A stretch of DNA of 64,000 nucleotides from Nemertoderma westbladi (GCA_032718475.1 JAUCBJ010007399.1:44603-108602); one strand, 5' to 3'; positions 12,399 to 23,670 are shown, numbered from the stretch's first letter. Translations and numbers: made by a program. Notes: generated by a model not told the origin, from the sequence alone.

Positions 12399-13700
12399 AT
12401 GGTTGAATTTGCTGTAGTTAATGAGTACAATGTTACAGAAGATGGAAATAATTGCGCCGAACCAAAGGACAGGAATGTATTGGAAATGTTTCTCAAAGTC
12501 TTTTTCTACGGGACTGTATCGGTTGTGGGTATGTGTGCCAATATATTGGGTTTGATTGTTGTAGCAACTATACCAAAACAACAGAGGAGGATGATCGACT
12601 TTTTGACTGGTAATCTTTTAATGTCTGACTTATTGTACATTACGGGTTGTCCGTTTCTTCTTGCTTCACTTGTAAATAGAACATGGCCGTTTGGTGACAT
12701 AGGATGCAGATTAATATTCGCCTTGGATGTGCTAACAATGTCAGCAAGTATATTCACTTTGATGAAAATGAGTTTCGAGAGATATCAAGTGATGAGCAAG
12801 AAACGTCGAGCGACTGATGTCAACAAGCTCCATTTTTTTTACATTTGGATTCCGAGTATTTTGTTCGCGTTGCCGTTCGCCATATTCACCTGGCAATCCT
12901 CAATGCCTTGTGGTGAAGTATTCTGTGGCGGTGGTTGGCCATATTTTTCGAAAACGATTAATATGTATACAGTTTATATTATTTTCCTCAGCTTAGTTCT
13001 CTACATTTTTCCGTTAATTTTCATTGCGATTACGTACCGGGCTATGATAGTGAGCATCAATAGTCAGCTTCGCTTGACCATTGGCAAGAATAGGCTGCGG
13101 GTACAGCAGGAAAGTCCACAGGTCGCAGCGAAAAGTCAACAGGTCACCGTAGAAAGTGCATTGGTCATCGTAGAAAGTCCACAGGCGACTTCAGACAGTC
13201 CACTGGTCACCCCAAAAAGTATAGTGGAAAACAATCGATTGATAATGGTTGAGGCGAGCAGTATAATTTCCCTTGGATATGCTTCACCTACAACCCAATC
13301 TTTAAACGACAGGGTCCAACCAAAAGATTTGAATCCAGCTGGCAGTGACCCCTCACCTGGAGAAAGCAAAGCGCGAAGTAGTATGCGTCAGTTGAATAAA
13401 CAAACTACACGAATGGTAGTGGCTGTTATATTGGCTTTTACATTTTGCTACCTGCCATTTTGGACCTGGCAATTAGCCATGTATTTGATTAAAATTCGCT
13501 ACCATATCAATATACCTGGGTCGACAATGAAAGCAATTCAAATGGTGGTCGTTTTTTCTTCTTACATTAGTGCTATAGCGGACCCCGTTCTTTGTTTTGT
13601 TCTTTGTAGAAAATATCGTATTAAATTGAAGTCACTGATGACGACTTTGTACCACAATCACGAGGAAGCAGTGGAACTCCGAACTTATAATGGTCCATAA
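12399..13700 (+). CDS. Rhodopsin-like GPCR, urotensin-II/somatostatin receptor-like
   Basis: A 433-aa seven-TM receptor in one exon, expected at the plasma membrane and coupling to G proteins on peptide binding. The start has a good context (AAAATGG). N11 is a glycosylation sequon. TM1 spans about 30-57 with N48; D77 is the TM2 aspartate; C103 (TM3) can pair with C171 or C176. D110 starts an LDVLTMSASIFTL stretch very like vertebrate urotensin-II receptors, ending in ERY (127-129) instead of DRY. W150 and P205 mark TM4 and TM5; TM6 has FCYLPFWTWQ; TM7 has DPVLC where NPxxY is usual, so the tyrosine is replaced by cysteine. Intracellular loop 3 is long (about 220-337) and holds a 7-residue repeat. 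Class A GPCR is certain; the ligand is inferred, and an orphan lineage-specific peptide receptor is the main alternative. Confidence 0.88.
   Translation: MVEFAVVNEYNVTEDGNNCAEPKDRNVLEMFLKVFFYGTVSVVGMCANILGLIVVATIPKQQRRMIDFLTGNLLMSDLLYITGCPFLLASLVNRTWPFGDIGCRLIFALDVLTMSASIFTLMKMSFERYQVMSKKRRATDVNKLHFFYIWIPSILFALPFAIFTWQSSMPCGEVFCGGGWPYFSKTINMYTVYIIFLSLVLYIFPLIFIAITYRAMIVSINSQLRLTIGKNRLRVQQESPQVAAKSQQVTVESALVIVESPQATSDSPLVTPKSIVENNRLIMVEASSIISLGYASPTTQSLNDRVQPKDLNPAGSDPSPGESKARSSMRQLNKQTTRMVVAVILAFTFCYLPFWTWQLAMYLIKIRYHINIPGSTMKAIQMVVVFSSYISAIADPVLCFVLCRKYRIKLKSLMTTLYHNHEEAVELRTYNGP
13111..13215 (+). repeat. In-frame 21-bp coding minisatellite in GPCR loop 3
   Basis: Five consecutive 21-bp units beginning AAAGTCCACAGGTC or a variant encode a degenerate 7-residue S/P/V/T-rich repeat at about residues 238-272, inside the third intracellular loop. 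Because 21 is a multiple of 3, copy-number change would lengthen the loop without a frameshift. Confidence 0.85.
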
Positions 13701-14432
13701 TTAATTCATTAATATAACTGCTGCAAAGTATACGATTTTGTGAATCAACTATTAACCTAAATTTTATGTTTTGATGTATCTTAATGTGATTCATTTACTG
13801 TAAGTTACCAGTCATTGTTAAGGGGGGGGGGGGGGGGGGGTGGGTACCCCCACCCTTGCGAATTTTTTTAAAAAATTGTTTTTATTATTTAATCTAGAGC
13901 AGATTTTTATCAAGATTCCAAATTTGAAAACCGTTTAGCAAGATCTATCTTACTTCTCGAGATACAGCTGTGTGTATCTCGACAGTACAGCTGTCCGACA
14001 GCAGTCTACAGCTGTCAGTTTGACTGTAGGTCTGTCCATCAATAAAAAGTATACTACCTGTCTAAAAAATTCCGAATATGGGTTTTCGGGGTCGGTGACT
14101 TCATTTCTAATGTCATTATTCAAATTTGGCCTAGCCTTTCCTGTCAGTCTGTCCGTCAAAATATAATCCAAGTCTCCAAATGTTAAAACTGACACTCGAA
14201 ATTAATTATGCGACCAGGAAAACCCCTATAACTAAACCTTTAGCCAGATAGTGTGACCTTTTCTTATATTATATTTGACGGACAGATTGTCGGATAGTCA
14301 GATAGACCGACAGACAGACAAACAGAAGTAGATTTCATTAATAGTGAAATCTGACCTCAGAAATGAAATCAGCGACCAGGAAAATCCCCATAGCAAAAAT
14401 CTTAGCGTATTTTGTGGTTTCGTGATACTCGA
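13701..14432. other. GPCR 3' flank: poly-G tract and short hairpins
   Basis: No gene seen. A poly-G run at about 13822-13840 is followed by TGGGTACCCCC. GAGATACA/TGTATCTC form an 8-bp stem at about 13958-13979. CAGCTGT repeats and GACAGAC-type tracts follow. Confidence 0.5.
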
Positions 14433-14830
14433 TATAATTGACAGACATTCTAACATATTAACAGACAGTTTTTGCGCGGAAAGGTTCAAACTTTAAAGGA
14501 AATTATTTCAGAATGAATTTTCATTTTTAAAACACTACTCCCCCGCCATTTTTTCAAATTTACGTTTGGAGACTATGTGGCCTTCCAGACATAGGCTGAC
14601 AACGATAAAATTGTTATATTAAACTATAACCTAAAGTAAAAGCCATTTCAAAAAAAGTGGCTATATAGTAGAAGTAAATGTCTAACTAATTATTCATGTA
14701 AGGGCTCAAGTCTGGAAATATACTTCCCTTTAGGGGAAATGTATTTTTACTATGTTATCTGTTTATATTGTTATTATCGCTACGGTATTCAATTTATGAC
14801 AACGCTCAATCATGATGTTATTGAGATTAA
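14433..14830. repeat. Direct repeat, left copy
   Basis: About 400 bp matching 17507-17879 in the same orientation, from TATAATTGACAGAC to TTATTGAGATTAA. The right copy lacks about 25 bp near 14560. Together they bracket composite copy 2. The ends are not TG...CA, so these are probably a segmental duplication, not LTRs. Confidence 0.85.
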
Positions 14831-16459
14831 TTTATTATTATTTCAAACATTCCCAGTTTTATACCATTACAAAAAAGAAGTAACTTTTTTAAAAGATTTA
14901 CAATTCGAGAGGTAGAAGTTTGAAGCAATAGCTCTGGAGATTGTACATCAAACACTGTTGAGTTTTTTTGGTAATTATTGGTCACTTACCATTATCACAT
15001 TATGCTTATGGATTTAATGTGTAGCTGCTTAACTTCAAAATTATGTAGTCCAGATTAATGATGATGCATGATCAATGACAGCTGAGGCATGAGTGTATAA
15101 TCTTTAATAAATCTTTCTTCCCAGATACTCTCTGTGTTACTTATAGTTCTAGTTAAGCCCTCCTGTGGTTAAACCTGAGCTACTTTTGTGGAGAATTTAA
15201 TAATTCATATTTCGCAATATAAAGCTTTTCCTTCATATAATTAGAATAATTAAAGCTTTCTTCAAGGTTATGGTAATAAATGTGTTTTTCCTTCGAACAG
15301 CAACAGCTTGTATTTCATATGTCATGTCATGTCATACACGGTAGGATTATATTGAGTTTGATTTGATAAGTCAGGTCTAAGTTGGTCAGCCTACCGGCTG
15401 ACCAGCATCAACTACTTTTCCACTGTCCAATGCTAATGCAATAATTGTTTACTCTAACAACTAACACGTTCGTGGGGCCTTCGCGCAGGACGAGGCCCAG
15501 TTATGAGATACAAATTAAAATTGAGCGACTGTATCACAAAATCAGTATTTGAGAAATTTAACCATACCGACAATCAACCAAAGAAAGGGGGACAGTACGT
15601 GTTCAGCCCTTAAAATCTGCACCCCCCCCCCCACCCACCTTCCTACCAACCAATACATAACCGCGACATATACCACCCAAGGGGCGGAAGGGTAGCACAA
15701 ACTTATTTCCAATCACACATTCAATATGCAAAGCCATGTGGTTTATCGGAAATATCGAGAATTCGAGAAAATCGAGAATACGAGAAACTCGATCGAAATA
15801 CCTGCTCATCCCAGTATCCGTCCGTAGTCACCGGACAGCTGCGGTTTATTCCTGTAGAACAGTAGAATTCCCGCAGATTCCGACCCAATTCGACAACGAA
15901 TTCGCCTCACACTTTCGTGTGGCAGAGAATGTAATCCGGTGCGATACACGTCTGCCCGACTTTCAACAATTTCCCCCAGGCGATCCCAGGATCCGGCTGT
16001 CCGGGCCGCCGCTAAACCAAAATCGCAATCCTCGTCGATTCGTCCAGTCGTCGACGTAAGTCATACTCTTCCCACCGCACTCCAAGGTGGGTGGCCTGAG
16101 TGAGGCATGAGGAACTTGGCAGTGGCCTGCATTACGATCCGACCGACCATGATATTCCGAGTATAGTAAATAGAATCTTAGTCTTACTGACAAGCAAGCA
16201 ATTCCGTAGTATTTATTCCTCAGTTAATCGCATCTTGATGCCACTCGGCTGCTCGGGTCCAGATACATCGGACTGTCAGAAGCTGTTTAGATGAAGAAGT
16301 TGTTTAGATGGCCTTGCCAACGATCAACGACCTAAAGACGGTACCGGTATCTCTGTACCACTGTAACAGTTAACAGTACCGGTACTGTACTGTAATCCTG
16401 TAGTCTCCTAGCAACCAGCTGATGCCAAGCCTAATAATTTTTGGGTAGATTAATTTAAT
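14831..16459. repeat. Composite repeat copy 2
   Basis: Paralogue of the pieces at 1782-1911, 3943-4349, 5010-5043, 5736-6649 and 10412-10530, here contiguous apart from about 20 bases at 15369-15389. It lacks the 2-kb insertion, the MITE and the LINE, so it records the earlier state of the locus. A poly-C tract is at about 15621-15632. No recognised gene. Confidence 0.85.
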
Positions 16460-17430
16460 TAGCAAGTCGTAGGACTTGATTACTGTAAGAATTGTTGGCT
16501 GATTGATTGACTGGCTGACTGACTGGCTGGCTGACTGATCTACAGCCTAAACTACTCTAACGATTTTGATGAAATTTTCACAGCGGCTAGATACCGCGAT
16601 TCTAAGGTCCCTGGTATGTTCCGCTATTTCGTCCATGAGCCGTGGGCTCGAAAAATAGAGATTAACGAAAAAACGCCATAGGCGCAATGGTAAAATAACA
16701 CCAATGACAGCTTGTTGATGGAATTTACATTTGATTGATGACTTCCGACTTGCTTAACGGCGTCTTGATGCCGTCTCTAGTAAGGCTAGAGACGGCGTCA
16801 AGACGCCGTTAAGCAAGTAAGGCTAGAGACGGTGTCAAGATGCCGTTAAGCAAGTAAGGCTAGAGACGGCGTCAAGACGCCGTTAAGCAAGTCGGAAGTC
16901 ATCAATCAAATGTAAATTCCATCAACAAGCTGTCATTGGTGTTATTTTACCATTGCGCCTACGGCGTTTTTTTGTTTATCTCTATTTTTCGAGCCCAGAG
17001 GCTATGGACGGAGTAGCCGATCATGCCAGGGACCTTAGAATCGCGGTATCTAGCTGCTGTGAAAATTTCATCAAAATCGTTAGAGTAGTTTTGGCTGTAG
17101 ATCAGTCAGCCAGCCAGTCAGTCAGTCAGCCAGTCGGTCAATCAACCAACAATTCTTACAGTAATCAAGTCCTACGACTTGCTCTGATCTACAGCCTAAA
17201 CTACCCTAACGGTTTTGATGAAATTTTCACAGTGGCTAGATACCGCGATTCTAAGGTCCCTGGTATGTTCCGCTATTTCGTCCATGAGCCGTGGGCTCGA
17301 AAAATAGAGATTAACGAAAAAACGCCATAGGCGCAATGGTAAAATAACACCAATGACAGCTTGTTGATGGAATTTACATTTGATTGATGACTTCCGAGTT
17401 GCTTAACGGCGTCTTGATGCCGTCTCTAGT
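16460..17430. mobile_element. Long palindromic foldback insertion
   Basis: 16461-17183 is an imperfect palindrome centred near 16822, with arms of about 340 bp. The centre carries three direct copies of a unit containing CTAGAGACGGCGTCAAGACG (16786-16890). A third, partial arm in the left-arm orientation follows at 17184-17430. The left end has a short stem, CAAGTC/GACTTG. The empty site is 10530/10531. No transposase and no clear target duplication were seen, so the class is unknown. The frame at 16953-17330 is translated repeat. Confidence 0.85.
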
Positions 17431-17506
17431 ATAACTGTAAGACAGTTACACAGATATATTATATATATTCATTAATTATACTTGGCTATAATAATATAAG
17501 AATGGC

Positions 17507-17879
17507 TATAATTGACAGACATTCTAACATATTAACAGACAGTTTTTGCGCGGAAAGGTTCAAACTTTAAAGGAACTTATCTCAGAATGAATTTTCATTT
17601 TTAAAACACTACTCCCCCGCCATTTATCAGACTTCCAGACATAGGCTGACAACGATAAAATTGTTATATTAAACTATAACCTAAAGTAAAAGCCATTTCG
17701 AAAAAGTGGCTATATGGTAGAAGTAAATGTCTAACTAATTATTCATGTAAGGGCTCAAGTCTGGAAATATACTTCCCTTTAGGGGAAATGTATTTTCACT
17801 ATGTTATATGTTTATATTGTTATTATCGCTACAGTATTCAATTTATGACAACGCTCAATCATGATGTTATTGAGATTAA
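17507..17879. repeat. Direct repeat, right copy
   Basis: Right-hand partner of 14433-14830. After 17879 the sequence continues into unique DNA, whereas the left copy runs into the composite repeat. Confidence 0.85.
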
Positions 17880-19544
17880 AAGCTTCGCTTGCATTACAGG
17901 TTGGAATTATCGTCATATGGTAATTATTTATTGGGTTAGAGGTAAGACAACACATATAAGTCTGACACGATTGTCCAGATTCTCAATAATGTTTGGCTAT
18001 AGAGACCTACCTGGGTTTGGTGTCTAGAAAATGTCTTTGATCTCAATGGAACGACGATATTATATTAATCAAGTAAAACAGAAACAGAAGCAAATAAATT
18101 GAATTTACAAGTAAAATATCAAATATTATAACAAATAATTATAATAATATTATTGATAAAGAAAAAAATACAAACAAACAACGAAGTAATAATTTCCAGT
18201 CATTTAAAATTGACCGGGGTTTTTACCCCTTACATGTGTAAAGTATGACTCTACAAAACAATTAATGGTAAAGAGAATAGAGTGAGGGCCAATGCGCTAA
18301 GCCTGTAGATTTTATAAGCCCATAATAATGCGCAGTAACACCGCCTAGACTTACGAATCCGGAATCCAAGTTAAGTTGGCTGTGTATATATGACGACTCG
18401 TAACAATATACATGGGACTAAATAAGTCAACTAAAACCGCAAAGAACACTTTTGCGTTAACACTTTATTTAATTATATTACATGTATATTATTTAGAATG
18501 CTTTGCCGGTAGCCTGCCAAAGCACAATATTGTGCATAGACCACTTAATTCTCCATAAGAAATATAGAGGATCAGTACTTGACTGTTCAACATGTTCTCG
18601 CATTGCGCACATTCCAGCCAGACAGATCATCGCCTGTTTATCGGAAGTACCAATAATCTTGGCTTTTTGGTTTTAAAGCTTTTTGGCCTTTGTGCCAAAA
18701 AGGGTCTTAAAAAGTCCGCCCTAAATCTACTGCTCTATCTTGGAAAAAAAAATTAATGAAGATAAAAATTTACAATTGACCAAATAGATATGTAGTATAG
18801 AAATAGAAATGTAAATAGTAATCTGGAGTGAGTAGGTTGAAGATCTTTTTACTAAAATACTAAAAACATCTTTCTACATTGACCATAATCGTTAAGTCAC
18901 CCAAAAGTTTTTGGGTTTACGAGGGTTAAAGAGCAGTCACTTATTGCCAAAGAATAAACTAAGACATTACTAGTAAGTGTGTAAAACTGAAGTGATATAT
19001 TGCTTTGTCTGATGTCGTTTGTAAAGTACTTAAGTTCAATTATATTGATTTGATATTGGTGCATTGGATCTTCTTGTCAGTTTGTAAATATATAATCGAA
19101 ATCATTTTCGTTTCTTTATCAGTATAATTATTATTATATTACCTAATCTAAATCCAAGAATTATTTTCTTTTTCCTATACCTATCAGCACAGCATATAAA
19201 TTTTAAACGTAATCTTATCACAACTTTTCCCTTTCACCATTCACCATCATATCTGTCATCAACACACCACGTAAAAATAACCATGCCGCAATATTCATTG
19301 TTGTATCTACTATATTCCGAAGTAGTAAACTATTTGGATAGATTCTGGGGCCTGACTCCCTTTTAATGAACATTTTAATGAAATTCAAATGAGAAAATAC
19401 CCCCACTCCATGCCCTGAAGATGACATGCGGAAAATACAGAATTCAGAATATGTTCAACCTCATAACTTTGAAGATACATATATTTTTACTGGTTTTCCA
19501 AACAGGCCATCTTCTTGTGTACATAACCAAACTCAGTCTTAGTT
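17880..19544. other. No gene; includes a perfect hairpin
   Basis: AT-rich, with only short frames. 18679-18702 forms a perfect 9-bp stem, CTTTTTGGC/GCCAAAAAG, around CTTTGT. The core GGCCTTTGTGCC also occurs near the ends of the BEL/Pao LTRs (for example 37907-37918), so this may be an LTR relic. Confidence 0.4.
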
Positions 19545-19960
19545 CTAACAAGACTGTGCAGAATTCCTCTGCTCGGCAAGACTGGTTGGTCACTGATGAA
19601 ATGGATCACCGCGAGAGGCACATAGAGCTCGTTAATACTGCGATTGATGCTGCTGTAGTTACTGTTTCTTTACTTCCACGGTAAACGAAAAAGATCCAAT
19701 CGTCTTTCAAATGCATTTAAGACCGAATGACCACACTGGAAGAAGCCCAACAGGCATATAGGTTGACCAAATCAACAGCTGTTCTTCGAATCAAGACAAG
19801 TCAAACTCAATTACTCTTATTATTACTCAATTACAATTACTCTAATCAAGAAAAATATAAAAAAACCGCTATCGTGTTAAAAACCGCTATCGTGTTACAC
19901 GCCAAAGAAAAGTTGAAACAAGTTTCAAAGTTCCGGAACTCCCTTCAATTTCGTTAATTT
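19545..19960 (+). pseudogene. LINE ORF2 linker fragment (probable)
   Basis: Plus-strand frames resemble the region between endonuclease and reverse transcriptase of the LINE remnant at 20170-21150. The stretch encoding TAIVLHAKEKLKQVS near 19880-19935 also occurs on the opposite strand at about 20310-20362. Frames are interrupted. The assignment rests on that shared segment. Confidence 0.45.
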
Positions 19961-20169
19961 AGTTAATTAGTTAACAGTTAATTACAATTAAGACAGTTCA
20001 TTAGAATTAACTGAACTCTATATTTTATTAATTATTTGCTCTAATAGTGCAAAGTTTGGTGTATGGAAGTGGAAAAGTGAATGAATGAAGAAATATGTAA
20101 AATGCATAGACACAAGTAAATATATTCAGTATTGCTTTGCCATATTCAAAGATACTTGATTAAACAACC

Positions 20170-21150
20170 TCATATGGTTACTTGGGCTAAGTCGCCGGTT
20201 ATCCACGTCTCACAACTGTATAGAATGGCGGATGAAGCGGCCGAGCGAAATACCAGCAGCTTTAACCACAATGGACTGTAGTAATTCTTGGCTATGAAAA
20301 CACGGAAATTTGAAACTTGTTTCAGCTTTTCTTTGGCGTGTAACACGATAGCGGTTTTCGAACCACTGGTTTGAGTGATAGGTGAGCCTAAATACAAATA
20401 GTAGTAGTCTGTATTCTTTATAGCAACCGTATCGCAGCTATAGGACGGGACCGTTAAAACCAACTCTGTTTTATCGTTTGCTCCCGATGCAGAACAAACT
20501 ACGATAAATTTAGTCTTTTTGGTGTTTAATATCATACCATACTCGCCGCAATATTCTAGAAACTTTTCCATTTTGGCTAGACACAATGAACGGGAAGAAG
20601 CGAGAACAACGGAATCATCCATAAGGAGGAGAATATGTAGCCAATTTAAGAAACTATCGGGGGTGAAACATTGAAGAGCAGATGAAAGCTGGTTTAGAAA
20701 CATAGTAAATATTTATCCACTGCTGGGACCTCCTTGGAGAACTCCCACGCGGGAATTTATTTTAGATTTTCCTAGGATACTGACCGTTTTAGAGTACATT
20801 AACTGGAGCGCGGTCAGCATTCTTGAGCTGCATCCCATCGATTTGAGTAGTTCAAACAACTTTCCACAAGGGACTTTATCATAGGCTGTTCGGAAATCTA
20901 TGAATACAATGTATAGCTGGTGCTATTTAGACTCTGCAAAATCAATGAGGAGGCGAAGTATAAGGATTTGTTCTAAACAACCACGGCCTTTAACGGCTCC
21001 CACTTGCTCACAGCTCGGAAGTCTCCACGAATTTAGGCGGTGAAAACAAATAGTGTCCAGTATTTTGTAAATGGTATTTAACACGCTAATTCCTCGGTAG
21101 TTTTAGCATTGTGACTTAACGCCACGTTTGAAGACAGTGATTAATCTAGA
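20170..21150 (-). pseudogene. Decayed non-LTR reverse transcriptase (MDD type)
   Basis: Minus-strand RT remnant. In order it shows NYRGISVLNT, a motif A-like VFIDFRTAYDKV, a motif B-like stretch near 20740, and LLLMDDSVVLASSR, where MDD replaces the common ADD. The 177-aa segment at 20170-20703 is the longest open part. At least three stops or shifts interrupt the rest. It resembles, but is not a close copy of, the intact MDD-type LINE at 52806-55865. Confidence 0.8.
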
Positions 21151-21380
21151 GAAACCCAATTAACAAGTGATAACTAAAGGGCAAATGGCACCTTATATTA
21201 TATAGTAAATCTGGGGTGTGGAATCGCACTAGAACCTATTATTCCATGAGCTCGCATTGGCCCAATAAATTATTTAGCACATATCATTGGTCCAGCTAAT
21301 CAGTTCTATTTGTTCTACGTACACTATTGGTTCAGCTATTTTAACGAAATCGAAATAAATGTGTACAAAAATACAATTTT

Positions 21381-21455
21381 ACCGAATGAGATTTGAACCC
21401 TTGACCTAATATATGCACGACCTACAGACTAACCTAATGAGCTATTGGACCAGTC
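21381..21455 (-). repeat. tRNA-like sequence / SINE head
   Basis: On the minus strand an A-box-like TAGCTCATTAGG (21433-21444) is followed by a B-box-like GGTTCAAATC (21390-21399) at tRNA-like spacing. A clean anticodon stem is not evident, so a degenerate tRNA or tRNA-derived SINE head is more likely than a working tRNA gene. Confidence 0.5.
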
Positions 21456-21609
21456 AATGTAAGTATGTCCAAATACATTAGATATAGCAAATATTCAGTT
21501 TTTTAAACTAAATCGTAGAAGTAAGGCAAATATATCGAAATTTTAAAAGTTTTTACGTAAGACTAAGGTTCAAATAGCTATCTAAGTGAGATATTTCAAC
21601 ACCGCTCCA

Positions 21610-21638
21610 TGAAAACAGTAAAAACAAGACTGTTTTCA
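21610..21638. repeat. Perfect 10-bp-stem hairpin
   Basis: TGAAAACAGT and ACTGTTTTCA pair around a 9-base loop. It lies just past the 3' side of the unrecognised minus-strand coding block. A U-run terminator is not apparent, so no function is assigned. Confidence 0.6.
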
Positions 21639-21837
21639 CCAATGTAATTTAATTAAACAATTTACATAACTATTATAGGGCCTAAAATATAAAATATCAC
21701 TGTATAATAAAATATCACTATATTCTGCTATTATATTTTGGAACGTCCCGCAGTTGGCACTCCGACGCCCTATGTCCCATGATATTGCAATAAGTGCATT
21801 GCGCGACGAAATGCCAGCAAGTGTAGAAAGTGTGAGA

Positions 21838-22470
21838 TCACTGATCTCCACACCAGTTGCAAATCAAATCTGGCAAAGATATGTGTTTGGCTCCAGATTT
21901 CTTAGCGTGGTGTCCCGAAGCTCCATTCCATCCACATATCGTGTTCGCAGGATACCAAATGCGTTCATGTATCACAGCTCCAAAAGGGCAAGCATTACAG
22001 TCCACATGATAATCGTAATCGTCGGGATCGGTTGATATGTTTGTCTCCACGGGTTGTACACAGACCATAGCGTTGCTTCGTTCGAGTTGACGAATCTCGG
22101 TTTGTGTCTTCCTCGGAAGATTCTCCTCTATTGCGATAAGTTGCCGTATCAGCTCATTGATTATCGTAGACTCGGTCGAATCGTCATCGGGATGATGAAT
22201 GGTAGGTGCGCGTGCCTTCTTCCGTGATTCTTCCAGGTCCATAATCTCCGCGTGGCGTTCCCCTCCATAGGGTACTAACGTGAACATCAATGGTCTGTCG
22301 ACGAGACTTCCTGCATGGATGCGATAAACATCGTGAAAAACGCTGAATCCCGCATGCATAAAAGCATCACAGTGAGCGTTGGTGTTGTAGAATGGGTGAA
22401 GGAATCGACGAAACACATCGGTATACATCCTCCCTCCTTCATAAATTGTATGACATTCTCTAAGGCACAA
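21838..22470 (-). CDS. Unrecognised ORF, C-terminal Cys/His cluster
   Basis: A 210-residue open frame on the minus strand, with base composition richer in GC than its AT-rich surroundings. It opens on a non-ATG codon; the first ATG is about 14 codons in, so the true start is unknown. The last 45 residues contain CNAC, ICGW, GHH and CNWC, a possible zinc-binding arrangement. The middle is acidic and charged, without membrane segments. It lies downstream of the broken frames at 22471-23670, in the same orientation. I do not recognise the family; a host gene remnant or an endogenised viral gene are both possible. Confidence 0.4.
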   Translation of the reverse strand: MCLRECHTIYEGGRMYTDVFRRFLHPFYNTNAHCDAFMHAGFSVFHDVYRIHAGSLVDRPLMFTLVPYGGERHAEIMDLEESRKKARAPTIHHPDDDSTESTIINELIRQLIAIEENLPRKTQTEIRQLERSNAMVCVQPVETNISTDPDDYDYHVDCNACPFGAVIHERIWYPANTICGWNGASGHHAKKSGAKHISLPDLICNWCGDQ

Positions 22471-23670
22471 TGGGTGTCACTTTAGAGTCCGAGACACTAT
22501 ATCTAAACATACGTTAACCGATGACTCGATAGCCAAGTAGTATTGTAGGATTATTTGCGGAGGTATACACGCACCCTCTCCACTTCAACTGCGCCTCAAA
22601 CTCGTTGACATTGGGTGTGTCACCTTCTCCATATACATCCATATATTTGTTCCTCTTACTCTCCTTATAATCCCAACTGAACATCAAATATGAGATATAT
22701 CCAGTTCCAGGTTTTAGAGTATTGTACTCCCGGAATTATCCTTGCTCTATCGCCCAAAGCGAAAGTGGTCTAGTGGTCTACGCTACATATGGCGTGGGCA
22801 TCCCTGCAAAGTTGCTGATAAGATCGTCCCGTACTCCAGATCCGATCTTCATGATGCTCCTATCCAGCAGGACCTTGCACACTGCTTTCGGTAGCATCCT
22901 AGCTTCTATGTTACAAGCTATATCCATGGACTTAACAGTCCTCTTAATCATCGCATGCCATCGAGTCGTCTCCTCCGGATCTTTCAGTCGCTGCGCTGTC
23001 GGCTGAAGACGTGTAGCACTCCATCTGGCGCTTGAATCTGAATGGTTTTCGACGTGAGGCTCTGTTGATGGCTTCCACCCTAGTTGTCATAGAACATATA
23101 TACATTCTCACATATAGATCGACTCGTCGCATCCCTGTCGTCGAGCAACTCCTCCGAGAGGTGCCAAATCTTCTCAACGGCCTTCTCGTTATCGAAACTG
23201 ATGGGTTTCCCTGACCAGAGGGTCGCAATATCAGTGTCAGTCCCGAATGTGCAGACTCCGATCCATAAACGGATTGTCCTCGTCAGATATCCCCTCAAGA
23301 CGCAAGGTGCAATATCCACTCCCGCTCTATCAACTTCCTTGAAGTCAGTAATATGTGGAGGCACGTTGTGCACAATCTTCTGTACTATTACTCTCCACAA
23401 CTCTGAGGCCTCTAACACACCACTGTATGTTAGCGATGGGAGGAAATCCAGGTTCGTTATAATTTCCGGATGTTCCACTATCGGGATCTTGTATGTTGTG
23501 TCCATGCGAGTTGGTATGCTTATAGGGAAGTTAGATATCCTCGCAATTGGCGCTACCGCTTGAGTAGGGTGAGGTTGAGGCTCCCTCATCATCTCTAAGA
23601 TAGGTGGTATCTGTAGCCTCTGTGACAAGTGTTGAGCGAAGTTGATGCTATCAAAGAGCTCGGGTGTCAT
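22471..23670 (-). pseudogene. Unrecognised coding block with frameshifts
   Basis: Minus strand. A 196-residue frame (23080-23670) beginning MTPELFDSINF has ordinary protein composition and ends at a stop; other frames then stay open for dozens of codons with protein-like composition, separated by a few stops and shifts. This pattern fits one decayed gene. No catalytic or zinc motif is visible here. A nucleocapsid-like gene from an endogenised RNA virus is one hypothesis, based only on the compact globular look and decay; I cannot name a family. Confidence 0.4.

Noticed and set aside
16953-17330. 125-residue plus-strand ORF
   Set aside because: It lies inside the palindromic insert, and its S/Q/V repeats come from GTCAGTCAGCC-type sequence.
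14433-17879. LTR retrotransposon bounded by the ~390-bp repeats
   Set aside because: The ends are not TG...CA, no target duplication is visible, and the interior is a known composite repeat with no gag or pol.
21381-21455. Functional tRNA gene
   Set aside because: The A and B boxes are imperfect and no clean anticodon stem-loop forms.
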